DNA from: Akkermansiaceae bacterium
GTDB lineage: Bacteria > Verrucomicrobiota > Verrucomicrobiia > Verrucomicrobiales > Akkermansiaceae
Direction: 5' to 3'
NCBI GenBank assembly: GCA_024233115.1
Contig: JACKQB010000003.1
Span: 310,001-374,000, forward strand
DNA: 64,000 nt
Shown here: piece by piece, positions 31,580 through 41,323 of the stretch
Layout of the letters: each line of letters begins with the position of its first letter
Position numbering within the stretch: position 1 is the stretch's first letter
The notes under the pieces: model-generated
Database searches by the model: none
The model's input: the letters and a program-made list of their open reading frames with translations, nothing else
Told to the model about the DNA's origin: nothing
Translations under genes and position numbers: made by a program

Positions 31580-32332
31580 ATGCGCGTATTTCTCATACTG
31601 TTCCGCAAGGAATTCAAAAACTACTTCCTCACCCCTTTTGGCTGGGTGGTTCTAGGCCTTGTCTTGCTGATGCAGGGGATGTCCATGACTTCAGCGATGG
31701 AGAAAATGAAGGATGCCCCGCTGAGTGAGAACTTCCTCATGGTTTCCTTCAGCGCCCCGAACTTCTGGTTTTATTTCCTCTTTATTTTTCCATTACTGAC
31801 GATGCGCCTGTTTGCAGAGGAGGAAAAAACAGGCACATTGGAGACCTTGATGACCGCACCGGTCACCAGTGCCCAGGTCGTGCTTTCCAAGTATCTGGCC
31901 GCGTTTTCCTTTTATGCGATCCTGTGGCTTCCCATCCTGCTGCATCTCAAGATTTTCACCATGATCACCGGCAACCCGCCCCCCTACGAAGCGGGTCATG
32001 TCATCGGCACTTACGCCATCCTGTTATTGATGGGCAGCTTCTTCCTTGCGATCGGCTGTCTCGCCTCAACGCTGAGTTCCAGTCAAATCGTCGCGGGAAT
32101 CATTACCATCGCGATCCTGGTGATGCTCTTTTTCATGGGCTTTGTCCCCTACTACACGGGTGAAGGATTCCAGGCTGTGGGCCTGTTTCACTACGTCTCC
32201 ATCCAGGAACACCTCGCTCAGTTCGCCCGTGGGATGATCGACACCCGGCCCATCGTCTACTATTTGAGCATGGCTGCATTCTTCCTTTTCCTCACACACC
32301 TCACCCTGGATTTCCGCCGGTGGAAATCCTGA
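31580..32332 (+). CDS. ABC-2 type transporter permease (GldF-like)
   Basis: 250 aa, six membrane helices. LILFRKEFKNYFLTPFGWVV, FPLLTMRLFAEEEKTGTLET (conserved RLFAEEKRxGTLE motif) and LMTAPVTSAQVVLSKYLAAF are typical of the NosY/GldF permease group. The next gene is a GldG-like substrate-binding partner. The ATP-binding subunit that normally precedes it is missing here; cdd lies upstream instead. Confidence 0.85.
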   Translation: MRVFLILFRKEFKNYFLTPFGWVVLGLVLLMQGMSMTSAMEKMKDAPLSENFLMVSFSAPNFWFYFLFIFPLLTMRLFAEEEKTGTLETLMTAPVTSAQVVLSKYLAAFSFYAILWLPILLHLKIFTMITGNPPPYEAGHVIGTYAILLLMGSFFLAIGCLASTLSSSQIVAGIITIAILVMLFFMGFVPYYTGEGFQAVGLFHYVSIQEHLAQFARGMIDTRPIVYYLSMAAFFLFLTHLTLDFRRWKS

Positions 32333-32359
32333 CCACCTTATCTATTTCACCTGTCCCTC

Positions 32360-33961
32360 ATGTCGGATTCCCCATCAACTACTCCAGCCACACGTCCCGT
32401 CCGGCGTGTCGGAAGAAGTATCAACGTCATTACCCAGCTGGTCCTGTTTATCATTGTGATCGTTGCTGCCAATTACCTCAGCTGCGCCAAACATGAGCGT
32501 TATGACCTGACTGACCGACAGGATTTCACCCTTTCAGACCTGAGCACCAAGTATCTTGAAAGTGATGCTGTCCAGAAAAGGGAAGTGCCCCTACACGTCA
32601 TCGCGGTGATCAAACGCAGCTCCGCCCACTATACCCGGATTTACAACCTGCTGGATGAATACAAACGGCTTGGTGGCGAGGCAGTGAATCTGGAATTTGT
32701 CGACCCCCTTCGCCAGACCGACCGCACCCTGGAGCTTGAAAACACCTTCGGACAGAAATACACCGAGGACATGATCATTGTGGACGGACGTGATGAGCCG
32801 CAGGGTGACCCCAAGGCCGGGAAGAGCGAGGATTCAAAATCACCGCCAGCTGCTGCCACCCCGACGACGCCCGATGCAAAGGCTGATAATCCCGCGACCT
32901 CGGAAAAACAAGAACTCTCGGCCCACGTCCGCACCGTCCGGGTCTCAGATTTGTTTTTGCAAGACGACCGGCGTAACATCGTTGCCTGGCGGGACGAGGA
33001 TATGATTACATCGACCTTTATTGGTGCGATCGAAGGAAAGCCACGGAGAATTTATTTTGCCGCCGACAAAATCAATCTCGAAGCCACCGATGGCGATCCT
33101 GCATGGCAGGTGCTCTTTGAGATGCTTTGGCAACAGAACATCCTGCTCACCCCACTGAGACTCTCAGAAACCGAGAGCATCCCGGAGGATGCAGAAGGCT
33201 TTGCCCTCGTGGCGCCGCAATACGACCTCAACGACCGCGAAATCAAAACCCTGTCGAACTACTGGGATAGAAAACAATCTTCAATCTTCATCACACTCGA
33301 CCCCAAGGTGGCAACCAACAACCTACGTATATTCCTGCGCAGCAATGGTGTCACACCGCGCAACGACCGGATCATGTCGATTAAAAACGGTCAGTCGCTC
33401 TCGAATGTGCAGTCCGTTTTTTCGCGTGGTTCCGAAATCAACACCGACCTTGGTGGCAAATCCACCATTTTTGACGGCTCCACGTGTAGTCTAGAGGTGG
33501 ATGAAAACAATGACCAGTTGCTCAACAAGCGTATCCAGCCGATCGCCCTGGTTGAAGCGAGTGACGGCTGGTGGGGAGAAACCCGCTTCGAGGAAAACAA
33601 CCCTCAGTTCAACCAGGAGGAGGACACCGCCGCCCCTCTTTACCTTGCCGCAGCCGTCCTGAAAGGCCAAGCGACGTCGGACGACACAGCCGACCTTGTC
33701 TCCAGGATGGTGGTCATTGGGAATACCGATTTCCTAGCCAACAAGAAAACCCGCCCCGAGCAATCCGACTTCGTCAAATCCTGTGTGAACTGGCTGGTAG
33801 GGCGGGAAGACCTCATTGGAATCGGCCCCAAAAAACTTCACCGTCACAAGATCACCATTCTCGACGCGCATAATACCTTTATCAGTCGGATCGTTCTCAT
33901 CTTCCTGCCAGCAGCGGCCCTGCTGATGTCTCTGATCGTCTGGAACATACGGAGGGCTTAA
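32360..33961 (+). CDS. GldG-like ABC-type transport accessory protein
   Basis: 533 aa. One N-terminal helix (NVITQLVLFIIVIVAANYLS) and one C-terminal helix (FISRIVLIFLPAAALLMSLI) flank an extracytoplasmic domain with the DUF7088/GldG features YDLTDRQDFTLSDLSTKYL, PLHVIAVIKRSSAHYTRIYN and VNLEFVDPLRQ. A low-complexity insert (about 150-185, rich in Pro, Ala, Thr and Lys) is present. It follows the permease after 27 bp. Outside gliding Bacteroidota the function is unknown. Confidence 0.82.
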   Translation: MSDSPSTTPATRPVRRVGRSINVITQLVLFIIVIVAANYLSCAKHERYDLTDRQDFTLSDLSTKYLESDAVQKREVPLHVIAVIKRSSAHYTRIYNLLDEYKRLGGEAVNLEFVDPLRQTDRTLELENTFGQKYTEDMIIVDGRDEPQGDPKAGKSEDSKSPPAAATPTTPDAKADNPATSEKQELSAHVRTVRVSDLFLQDDRRNIVAWRDEDMITSTFIGAIEGKPRRIYFAADKINLEATDGDPAWQVLFEMLWQQNILLTPLRLSETESIPEDAEGFALVAPQYDLNDREIKTLSNYWDRKQSSIFITLDPKVATNNLRIFLRSNGVTPRNDRIMSIKNGQSLSNVQSVFSRGSEINTDLGGKSTIFDGSTCSLEVDENNDQLLNKRIQPIALVEASDGWWGETRFEENNPQFNQEEDTAAPLYLAAAVLKGQATSDDTADLVSRMVVIGNTDFLANKKTRPEQSDFVKSCVNWLVGREDLIGIGPKKLHRHKITILDAHNTFISRIVLIFLPAAALLMSLIVWNIRRA

Positions 33962-34114
33962 CCAGCGGGCTGGCAACATTAAGTTTTAATCTCCAAATAC
34001 CAAGCAGCTGAAATTCCAACCATCAAACTCCAAACACCAACTAGCAAGAGAAGACTCCAATTGCTAGAATGGCTGGCGATTTGAATTTCAGCTCTTAAGA
34101 TTTAGAAAAAACAC
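33962..34114. repeat. Low-complexity spacer with nested inverted repeats
   Basis: AGCTGAAATTC (34006-34016) and GAATTTCAGCT (34083-34093) are perfectly inverted; nested inside are CTAGCAA (34041-34047) and TTGCTAG (34061-34067). CTCCAAATACCAAGCA at 33991-34006 is shared exactly with 20456-20471. No gene is present. It resembles an emptied or decayed repeat-bounded cassette between the GldG-like and DUF4340 genes. Confidence 0.6.
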
Positions 34115-36040
34115 ATGCGTTATTCCTTTACCATATTTCTTGCGGCACTCGCTCTGATCCTGAGCGGTTTGTCCATGGTGTTCATGGGGAGTGAGTATCG
34201 CAATGCTATTTTCGGCATCCCCCCCCTCGCGCCTGGTGAAAAGCTGTTTCAAGTCGAGGAGCTCGACAAGGCTACCCAGATCACCCTCACCAATAGTGAC
34301 GGTGATGAATCAACATTCAAAGTGGATGGCCACTATTGGAAAGCGGTCCGTCCTTGGGAAGACCGGGCCGATCCCATTTTCATCAAGTTCCTCATTCAGT
34401 TCACAGCACGCCTTGAGGTCAAGGAAGTGATTCCGCGGGAGGATCTCGAACTCAAGGATTTCGGTTTGCGTGACGGCCATGTTCGCGTCACCATGCGCGA
34501 CAACAAAGGAAAAGTGATATGCGATTACCTGATTGGCCGCCCCACAGCATGGAGTATCCCCAGCGAAGACGGAAAGACCAGCCAGCCCACTCTTTTTATT
34601 CGCTTGGCTGATAAAAAACGTAACGACAACATCTACGTATGTGGCGAGGACTCCGCCAACAGTGTGCACACCTTGTTTCTCAACAAGTTTGCACGCTTCA
34701 GGGACCATCACCCATTTCATTTCAGCCCCAAGTATCTGGATAAGATCCGCGTTCAGAATGACGATGGCGAGGTGGTCGTATCGCGTAAAGATCTCGCATC
34801 CGCCTGGAAAATCACCAAGCCACTCGAGCTCCGGATCGACCCCACTGCGCTGACCACCCTGTTTAAAGACCTGGCCAAACTAACAGCACTCAAAGTCGAA
34901 GACCGCGCGAGTGTCACCCTTCCGACTGGCGAGAACAACACCACACAGGCACGCGAAATAGCCATTCATTTTGCCGGGGAACAAGATGAAACTGTTTTGC
35001 GCATCTATCCTCCGGCCAAAGAGGGCGATACCTACGCTCTGGCGACTGTCAGCGACCGACCCGATGCCGTTTTCCAGCTCCCGCTCACCGCAGCCACAGT
35101 GATACCCGGGGCAACATCCTTAAGCCAGCTCCAGACAGGTGTAAACGATCTGCGCTCGAAAACCATGACCCACCTCAATGGACCGCAGTTGAAGACGATT
35201 ATCCTGCGACCGGGCGGAAGAATGCCGATCATGCTACAGCGCACCAAGCAAACCACTTGGCGGGTGTTGCGTATGAAAGGATGGGAAGAGGCTAACCAGG
35301 ACGCTGTGATCGACCTGATGACTGCGGTTACCCGTGATAAAGTACAAAAATTCGTCACCGATGCGGCCACTGACCTCAAGCCTTATGGCCTCGACACCCC
35401 ATTCCTCCAGATTGGTTTCACCAGCTTTAACAATGCCCGCATGTTTATATCGTTCGGTCGGGACAAGGCAACCGACAACATCTATGCCCACATCATCGGT
35501 CGACCTAACATTTGGCAGATAAGCAATGAAACCCTGATGAAGATCGCCCTCAACTCGTGGCAATGGCGCACCGCTCACGTCTGGCATGTGCCGAGAATGG
35601 ATGTCGAAAAAATCAGTATCCGCAGAAAAGGCGCACCCGTCGTGGAGCTGGGTTATGATCACTTCGCCGCCAAATGGACAGCTTTGCGTGACCAGGTGGA
35701 GTCCACGGCGGAGCTCAACCCAAACCGTGCCAACAAACTCCTTGGCCACCTCGGGTCGATCAAAACCAAAAAATGGATTGGCCCAATGCATCCGCAGGCC
35801 ATGAAGGCGTTGGAACAGCCGGATACAATCATCAGCGTCACCATACGCCGGGTAAACGACCAGGGGCAAGACCTGCTCCCCATTATCAAAACGTTGAGAA
35901 TCACCCACACGCCGGGTGGCTTGATTCACTTTGCTAAAATCGATACACTGCCAAGCGGTGCCGACAATGACGATGATACCAGCTATTTCCTACTCGATCC
36001 CCAAACGGTGAAAAACCTCCAGGTTGACCTCTTCGAGTAA
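34115..36040 (+). CDS. DUF4340-domain protein
   Basis: 641 aa. An N-terminal helix (FTIFLAALALILSGLSMVFM) is followed by repeated beta-rich modules: KATQITLTNSDGDESTFKVD, GLRDGHVRVTMRD, LKPYGLDTPFLQIGFTSF and DNIYAHIIGRPNIWQIS. DUF4340 proteins commonly follow GldF/GldG-like genes in Verrucomicrobia and Planctomycetes and are thought to be part of that exporter. The anchor places it in the inner membrane facing outward. No function is established. Confidence 0.8.
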   Translation: MRYSFTIFLAALALILSGLSMVFMGSEYRNAIFGIPPLAPGEKLFQVEELDKATQITLTNSDGDESTFKVDGHYWKAVRPWEDRADPIFIKFLIQFTARLEVKEVIPREDLELKDFGLRDGHVRVTMRDNKGKVICDYLIGRPTAWSIPSEDGKTSQPTLFIRLADKKRNDNIYVCGEDSANSVHTLFLNKFARFRDHHPFHFSPKYLDKIRVQNDDGEVVVSRKDLASAWKITKPLELRIDPTALTTLFKDLAKLTALKVEDRASVTLPTGENNTTQAREIAIHFAGEQDETVLRIYPPAKEGDTYALATVSDRPDAVFQLPLTAATVIPGATSLSQLQTGVNDLRSKTMTHLNGPQLKTIILRPGGRMPIMLQRTKQTTWRVLRMKGWEEANQDAVIDLMTAVTRDKVQKFVTDAATDLKPYGLDTPFLQIGFTSFNNARMFISFGRDKATDNIYAHIIGRPNIWQISNETLMKIALNSWQWRTAHVWHVPRMDVEKISIRRKGAPVVELGYDHFAAKWTALRDQVESTAELNPNRANKLLGHLGSIKTKKWIGPMHPQAMKALEQPDTIISVTIRRVNDQGQDLLPIIKTLRITHTPGGLIHFAKIDTLPSGADNDDDTSYFLLDPQTVKNLQVDLFE

Positions 36041-36063
36041 GCCGAGCCCCTCCCCTCTATTCC

Positions 36064-37290
36064 ATGTCCGATTTTGATCCCTATAAAATCCGTGCTGACT
36101 TTCCGATCCTCGATCAGAACATCAATGGCAAACCGTTGATCTATCTGGATAATGCCGCCACAAGCCAGACACCCCGGCAGGTTGTCGAGGCCAGCGCATA
36201 CTACTATGGCAATACCAATGCCAACATCCATCGCGCTGCGCACAAACTTGCCCGAGAAGCCACCCAGGCTCACGAGAGTGCCAGAAAAACGGTTGCCGAC
36301 CATCTTAACGCTACCCATGCACATGAGGTTATTTTTACCTCGGGGACAACCGACTCGATCAACCTCGTGGCAAACACGCTTTCCTTGTCGGGAAAAATCA
36401 CACCGAGCGACAGTGTCATCATCTCAGGCTTGGAACACCACTCGAATATTGTCCCGTGGCAGATGCTGTGCCAGCGCACGGGTGCCCAGCTTAAAGTCAT
36501 CCCGGTGCTTGACGACGGGACACTCGATATGGACGCCTATGACCAGCTATTGGACGAGCATGTGAAGCTCGTGGCGGTCAACCATGTATCCAACGCACTC
36601 GGGACGATCAATCCGATCGAACAGATCATCTCCAAAGCCAAGCACCACGGAGCACTGGTGCTCATCGACGGCGCCCAGGCCGCCCCGCATCTCACGGTGG
36701 ATGTGCAAAGCCTGGGATGTGATTTTTACACCTTCTCGGGCCACAAGACCTACGGTCCTACAGGCATTGGAATTCTCTACGGGCGTGAGGAGATCATGAA
36801 TGATCTGCCCCCATGGAGAGGAGGCGGTGAGATGATTAAGGAGGTTACTTTCGAACACACCACTTATAACGAACTGCCCTTTAAATTCGAAGCCGGCACG
36901 CCCGACATCGAGGGTGCTGTCGCTTTGGCCACAGCCATCGATTACATGAATACCCTTGGTATGGAAAACATCGCGGCACACGAGAATCAGCTCCAACAAC
37001 GCGCGACTGATGCCTTGCAGGGAATAGAGGGCATCCGGTTTTTCGGAACAGCTGCACACAAAGCCGCTGTGGTTTCGTTTTTGCTCGATGGCGTGCATCA
37101 TTATGACCTGGGGACCCTGCTCGACCAGATGGGTGTCGCCGTCCGGACGGGACACCACTGCTGCCAACCACTGATGGCTCGGTTCGGTATTACGGGCACA
37201 GTCCGCGCATCCTTCGCTGCATATAATACGGAACAAGAGGTCGATGGTTTCATAGCCGCCGTTAAAAAGGCGGCGATGATGTTAGGTTAA
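36064..37290 (+). CDS. sufS: Cysteine desulfurase, SufS type
   Basis: 408 aa. YLDNAATSQTPRQVVEA, FTSGTTDSINLVA, TFSGHKTYGPTGIGILYG (PLP lysine about 228) and RTGHHCCQPLM (catalytic Cys about 366) are all present. It mobilises sulfur from cysteine for Fe-S clusters and could support the Fe-S rich complex I, but no other suf genes are nearby. It is 23 bp downstream of the DUF4340 gene and convergent with the kinase gene. Confidence 0.94.
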   Translation: MSDFDPYKIRADFPILDQNINGKPLIYLDNAATSQTPRQVVEASAYYYGNTNANIHRAAHKLAREATQAHESARKTVADHLNATHAHEVIFTSGTTDSINLVANTLSLSGKITPSDSVIISGLEHHSNIVPWQMLCQRTGAQLKVIPVLDDGTLDMDAYDQLLDEHVKLVAVNHVSNALGTINPIEQIISKAKHHGALVLIDGAQAAPHLTVDVQSLGCDFYTFSGHKTYGPTGIGILYGREEIMNDLPPWRGGGEMIKEVTFEHTTYNELPFKFEAGTPDIEGAVALATAIDYMNTLGMENIAAHENQLQQRATDALQGIEGIRFFGTAAHKAAVVSFLLDGVHHYDLGTLLDQMGVAVRTGHHCCQPLMARFGITGTVRASFAAYNTEQEVDGFIAAVKKAAMMLG

Positions 37291-37305
37291 ACCTATGCCC
37301 GCAAA

Positions 37306-38424
37306 CTATCGTCTGGCCTTGGCCAGGCGTTTGACAAACCCCTCCATCTGTTCCTGTTTGGCTTCGAGCAGCTCAACCAGTTTAAACTGGGTCCTGGCAC
37401 GGTCCAGATTATGATTTTCCCGATGCGTCTTGAAGTAGACGTCACCTTCCAAGTGGTCGGTCAGGAAACGGATACCAATCTCCAGGGAAATCAGCAATCC
37501 GGAGAATGCAAGATTATCAATTTCAGCGTCACACAAGCAGTCACAAGCGTCGAGGTACCCTTCTGCAAGGGCTTCAAACATGGGCATCCGCAGTTCTACT
37601 TTGGTCAGGTCTTGTTCATCTTCCGCCGCAGGACTGACCGCCGTGCGAACCAGGTCACCAAAATCATACAGTGACAAGCCCGGCATCACCGTATCGAGGT
37701 CGATCACACAAACCGCTTCGTCCGTATCCACATCGATCATCACGTTGTTGATCTTGGTATCGTTGTGTGTGATTCGCTCGGGGAGTATCCCGGCGTCACG
37801 TAAATCAATCAATTTGGAAACGATGCCTGCCCGCGCTTTGACAAAATCAACTTCCTTCTGCACGCCAGCAAGCCGCCCCATGGGATCAGCCTCAACGACT
37901 TGCATCAAGCGGGCAAAACGTTTGGGCGTGTTATGAAAATTCGGGATGGTTTCCTCGATATCCTCGACGGGGAAATCGCTCACCAGGTCCTGGAACGAGC
38001 CGAAAGCATGCGCCGCCTGATAGGCCTGGCGGGTGTTCTCCACGATCTCATAGGTCCGGCATCCTTCGATGAAGTTATAGCAACGCCAAATGCCCCCACC
38101 TGCACCAGTCGCGTAAAACCGACCACCTCGCGCCGGATAAAGATTGAGGGTCTGTCCGCCGATGTCACGTTTGACGCGCATCACCTTCCAGTTGATGTGG
38201 CGGGTTACCATTTCCACGTTACGCATCACTGCGTGCGGGTCTTTAAAGACATTCTCATTGATTCGCTGAAAGATATAGCGACTCAACCTGCCATCATGTT
38301 TTCTGAAGGTCGCCATATAGGTGGCGTTGATATGACCACTGTCGACCTCAGCTCCCTCGACAAATTCCCCTGCAATGGCGAATTCATCGGCAACTTCCTC
38401 AATCTGGTTTTCGTTCTCAATCAT
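37306..38424 (-). CDS. APH-fold phosphotransferase (NahK-like sugar kinase)
   Basis: 372 aa. ITHNDTKINNVMID (catalytic HxDxxxxN) and CVIDLDTVMPGLSLYDFGDL (DxD) mark the aminoglycoside-phosphotransferase/choline-kinase fold. The beginning GHINATYMATFR and the closing LSGLLISLEIG-type helix resemble N-acetylhexosamine 1-kinases such as NahK. A role in amino-sugar salvage fits a glycan-degrading organism, but the substrate is inferred. It runs 18 bp ahead of the end of the upstream phosphatase gene, probably one transcript. Confidence 0.75.
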   Translation of the reverse strand: MIENENQIEEVADEFAIAGEFVEGAEVDSGHINATYMATFRKHDGRLSRYIFQRINENVFKDPHAVMRNVEMVTRHINWKVMRVKRDIGGQTLNLYPARGGRFYATGAGGGIWRCYNFIEGCRTYEIVENTRQAYQAAHAFGSFQDLVSDFPVEDIEETIPNFHNTPKRFARLMQVVEADPMGRLAGVQKEVDFVKARAGIVSKLIDLRDAGILPERITHNDTKINNVMIDVDTDEAVCVIDLDTVMPGLSLYDFGDLVRTAVSPAAEDEQDLTKVELRMPMFEALAEGYLDACDCLCDAEIDNLAFSGLLISLEIGIRFLTDHLEGDVYFKTHRENHNLDRARTQFKLVELLEAKQEQMEGFVKRLAKARR

Positions 38425-38442
38425 ACTGAAAATTCCTATCCG

Positions 38443-38919
38443 TTATTTGTCTAATGCTTTGATAATGCCGGGAATAGCAAGATCGATCACTTCGGCCACT
38501 TCTTCATAAGCTTCGCGTCCCATACCGATGGGATCAGGCACATCAGCACCGGCCAGGCCTTCATCCTGATGAATGAAATCACAGAGTAATCGCACCCGGC
38601 GCGCGCATCCGGGGAAGTAGCGCTTCACCATCGCCGCATGTGAACCGGTCATCGCAACAATCAAACTCGCATCCGCAAGTAGTGCCTGATCAACCTGCCT
38701 GCTTTTAAAGCCTTTCAGCGGGGCATTTTTGGCCTTGAGGACAGCCCGTGTATCACTGCTGACCCTGTGCCCCGGCATAGCCGCTACTCCGGCCGAGCCG
38801 ACATGGACATCCTTGCGATCCCTAACAGCCGCCCGCATCAACCCCTCTGCCATCGGGCTACGACAGGTATTTCCTGTGCATACAAAAAGAACGCTCTTAC
38901 GCGATGCGGGTTTAGGCAT
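38443..38919 (-). CDS. Low-molecular-weight protein-tyrosine-phosphatase-like protein
   Basis: 158 aa. VLFVCTGNTCRSPMAEGLMR carries the C14-X5-R20-S active site, and the general acid lies in DVPDPIGMGREAYEEV. It could be a Wzb-type tyrosine phosphatase of polysaccharide export or act on arginine phosphate. It lies on the minus strand between the big lipoprotein gene and the kinase gene, with 85 bp to the former's stop. Confidence 0.88.
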   Translation of the reverse strand: MPKPASRKSVLFVCTGNTCRSPMAEGLMRAAVRDRKDVHVGSAGVAAMPGHRVSSDTRAVLKAKNAPLKGFKSRQVDQALLADASLIVAMTGSHAAMVKRYFPGCARRVRLLCDFIHQDEGLAGADVPDPIGMGREAYEEVAEVIDLAIPGIIKALDK

Positions 38920-39004
38920 GAGATTCGGAGTGAAAATAACAGCAGGGTTTTCACGTCTCCGGAAAACCCTGCCATCGGTTGATTTGCTGCTGAGTGGCTC
39001 TTGT

Positions 39005-41242
39005 TTAATGCGCCTTCAAGTGCATGGAAACGCGAGTGCGACCACCTTCATTCCGTGTATGGAGGGTCAGCGCATCGAGTGAGCTGAATGCCTGCATGGC
39101 TTTCTCGATCATCGGCTTGTTCGCGGTGAAGTCTTCGCGTGCCCTTTCGGATGGAATGATTTCATCTTTATTTTTATCAATGAGCTCGAGCCACTGTTGG
39201 GCATACTGGTGAAGCACCTTGAAGTCAACTTGCATCCATGCTCCCTGACGGGCTTCGCCGCCACCTTTTTTGAATTGCTCGGCAAGCCCTTCGGAGAAAG
39301 TCTTGGAGGTGGAGGCAAAAAACAGATTGTCACTCACAGAAACAGACGGCACAAAGTCATCGTTCTGGAACGGGATGGGAACAAACCATGTTTTGAGATC
39401 ATTCTTCTCACTGCTCATTGGCACCTGCATCGGGATTTCCTCCCCTGACATCTCGCTGATGGTCTTCAGGATGTTCTCCACGGAAGTATTGAGACGTTTC
39501 CAGGACGCTTGAAGCTTGGCCCGGTCATCCACGGTGCTGACGTAGGCAATGCGTGGCATTTTGCCTTCCTTCAAGACCAGCTCGGGCACGTTGGGCACCT
39601 TGGGAAGCGCCCCGTTGATGTCGACGACCAAAGCGGTCTCGGCTCCCAGTCCGTCAGCCATGTCACCCCGGAGAGCTTTCCAGATTTCCAGGGCGTCATC
39701 ACGGAATGACTTGTCGAACATTTCCAAACCTTCCTTGAAATCGCTGAAGTCACCGTCGTCGATATCGAGGGCTGCTACCCGCTTGGCAACCAGGTAACTG
39801 GTCTCTCCGAGTGTATCGACGTATTCCATCACCTTGTTGTTATAGGCTTCATTGCTTGTCCAATTGGCAAACAACAGCGTGCCTTCACCCGCAGCCATAG
39901 GAGCAAGCGTATGGCTTGCGTTCATGTCAATGGCGGGCATATTGGAACCGCCAAAAGCCTCGGCCTTGAGGCCGTCTTCCAGAAACGCAACATAACCGGC
40001 ATCGGTTCCGGAGAACATGGATGCTAGCTTTTTACCCTGCTCGTAAAGACTCTCAAGGATCGCCTGGAGATCCTGGGTGTCACCCAGCGATGCGGCGTCC
40101 CCTAGACCATCACTCACGCCTTGGGCAATGGAGCTGATGAAGCGATAAGCGACGGCTTCAATACTACCCACCGTCTTGATGACCTTGTCGTCCCTAAAGC
40201 CTGCTGCTAGAATATCCTTGTCGAGGTAGTTATCAAGGTAAACGATGTTGTCGCTTGCGCAGATGGACTTGTTAGCGTCATCGACCAATACAAAATCCTC
40301 TTCGGACTTACCAAAGAACAGGATCACGTAGTCGCCCACGGTTCCCGCAACGGCAATGATGTTCTTGGTGGCAAGTGTCTTCTTAAACGCTTCAATATCA
40401 GCGATATCAAACACTTCCTGCATTTCCTCGACAGCGTTCTCATCGATCATCTCGGCGAGTTTGGCTCCGGACACCTTATATCCGGAAAACTCCTTATCAC
40501 CGCGTTTAATGGTAATTTCCTCGGAAGCCTCCTCAAGGAAACTCAGCACGGATACCAACTGCTCCATCTGGGCCATAACAAGCTCACGGGCTTCGTCATC
40601 GGACACCTTGGCACCCTGGTAGAAGGCCGGCATATCAAAATCGGCAATCATCTTGATCAGCTCTTTGGGCGCGCCTTTAAGCGGGCCTTCCATGATGGGT
40701 TTGGGCCCCTCCGGTTTGAAGTCCTGACCGTCGCGCACGAAGCCATCCGCCATGAACACGCCAAAGCGGGAGCCGTAATAACCCAGTCGCTCGACAAATT
40801 GCATGCCCAGCTCAAACGTCTCGCCGGTTCCAGGGCCATAGGCGGAGAAATACTCCTCACTGTACATGGCAATCTGGGCGGCCACCTCGTCATTGCCCTC
40901 AAGGTCGTCGAGGGACATTCCCTCATCGGCCAGGCGCTCGAGGATAAACTCGCCGAGAGGTGTCTTGAGAAGTTGGTCAAACGCCTTCCGGCCATTGAAA
41001 ATGGCATCGTAGACGGTGATGTTCTGCGGTAACTGTTTGGCAAACCCTAGCTTGGCAGCCCGATCTTCAACGGAGGCTGAAGGTTTGATCGGATCGGGAG
41101 TCGGGAGACCGGGAACAGCGGGTTGCTGCGTCTGGTCACTGCCGGCCTGACCGGAAGAGTCGGCGGGGGTTGTTTTTTCCTTACATGCGGTAAAAGCCAC
41201 TGCTCCCGCCAGAATAGGGATGAATAGGTATTTGCGTTTCAT
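39005..41242 (-). CDS. Large lipoprotein of unknown function
   Basis: 745 aa. Signal peptide MKRKYLFIPILAGAVAFTAC ends in a lipobox (AFTAC), so Cys20 is lipidated and the protein is envelope-bound. A Pro/Thr/Gln linker follows (about 23-52). The body is acidic and mixed alpha/beta without cysteine clusters or catalytic motifs that I can name; the repeated theme IxVAGTVGDYVILFFGKSEE and LPKVPNVPELVLKEGKMPR suggests two related halves. It resembles Verrucomicrobia-specific proteins of unknown role. It is divergent from mutM with 81 bp between starts. Confidence 0.8.
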   Translation of the reverse strand: MKRKYLFIPILAGAVAFTACKEKTTPADSSGQAGSDQTQQPAVPGLPTPDPIKPSASVEDRAAKLGFAKQLPQNITVYDAIFNGRKAFDQLLKTPLGEFILERLADEGMSLDDLEGNDEVAAQIAMYSEEYFSAYGPGTGETFELGMQFVERLGYYGSRFGVFMADGFVRDGQDFKPEGPKPIMEGPLKGAPKELIKMIADFDMPAFYQGAKVSDDEARELVMAQMEQLVSVLSFLEEASEEITIKRGDKEFSGYKVSGAKLAEMIDENAVEEMQEVFDIADIEAFKKTLATKNIIAVAGTVGDYVILFFGKSEEDFVLVDDANKSICASDNIVYLDNYLDKDILAAGFRDDKVIKTVGSIEAVAYRFISSIAQGVSDGLGDAASLGDTQDLQAILESLYEQGKKLASMFSGTDAGYVAFLEDGLKAEAFGGSNMPAIDMNASHTLAPMAAGEGTLLFANWTSNEAYNNKVMEYVDTLGETSYLVAKRVAALDIDDGDFSDFKEGLEMFDKSFRDDALEIWKALRGDMADGLGAETALVVDINGALPKVPNVPELVLKEGKMPRIAYVSTVDDRAKLQASWKRLNTSVENILKTISEMSGEEIPMQVPMSSEKNDLKTWFVPIPFQNDDFVPSVSVSDNLFFASTSKTFSEGLAEQFKKGGGEARQGAWMQVDFKVLHQYAQQWLELIDKNKDEIIPSERAREDFTANKPMIEKAMQAFSSLDALTLHTRNEGGRTRVSMHLKAH

Positions 41243-41323
41243 ACGGCGGAGATTAACGGGTAAATCCGTGATTTTTCAATTACAATCCGTGATATTTTTC
41301 ATAATGACGCTAAAACTTCAGCC

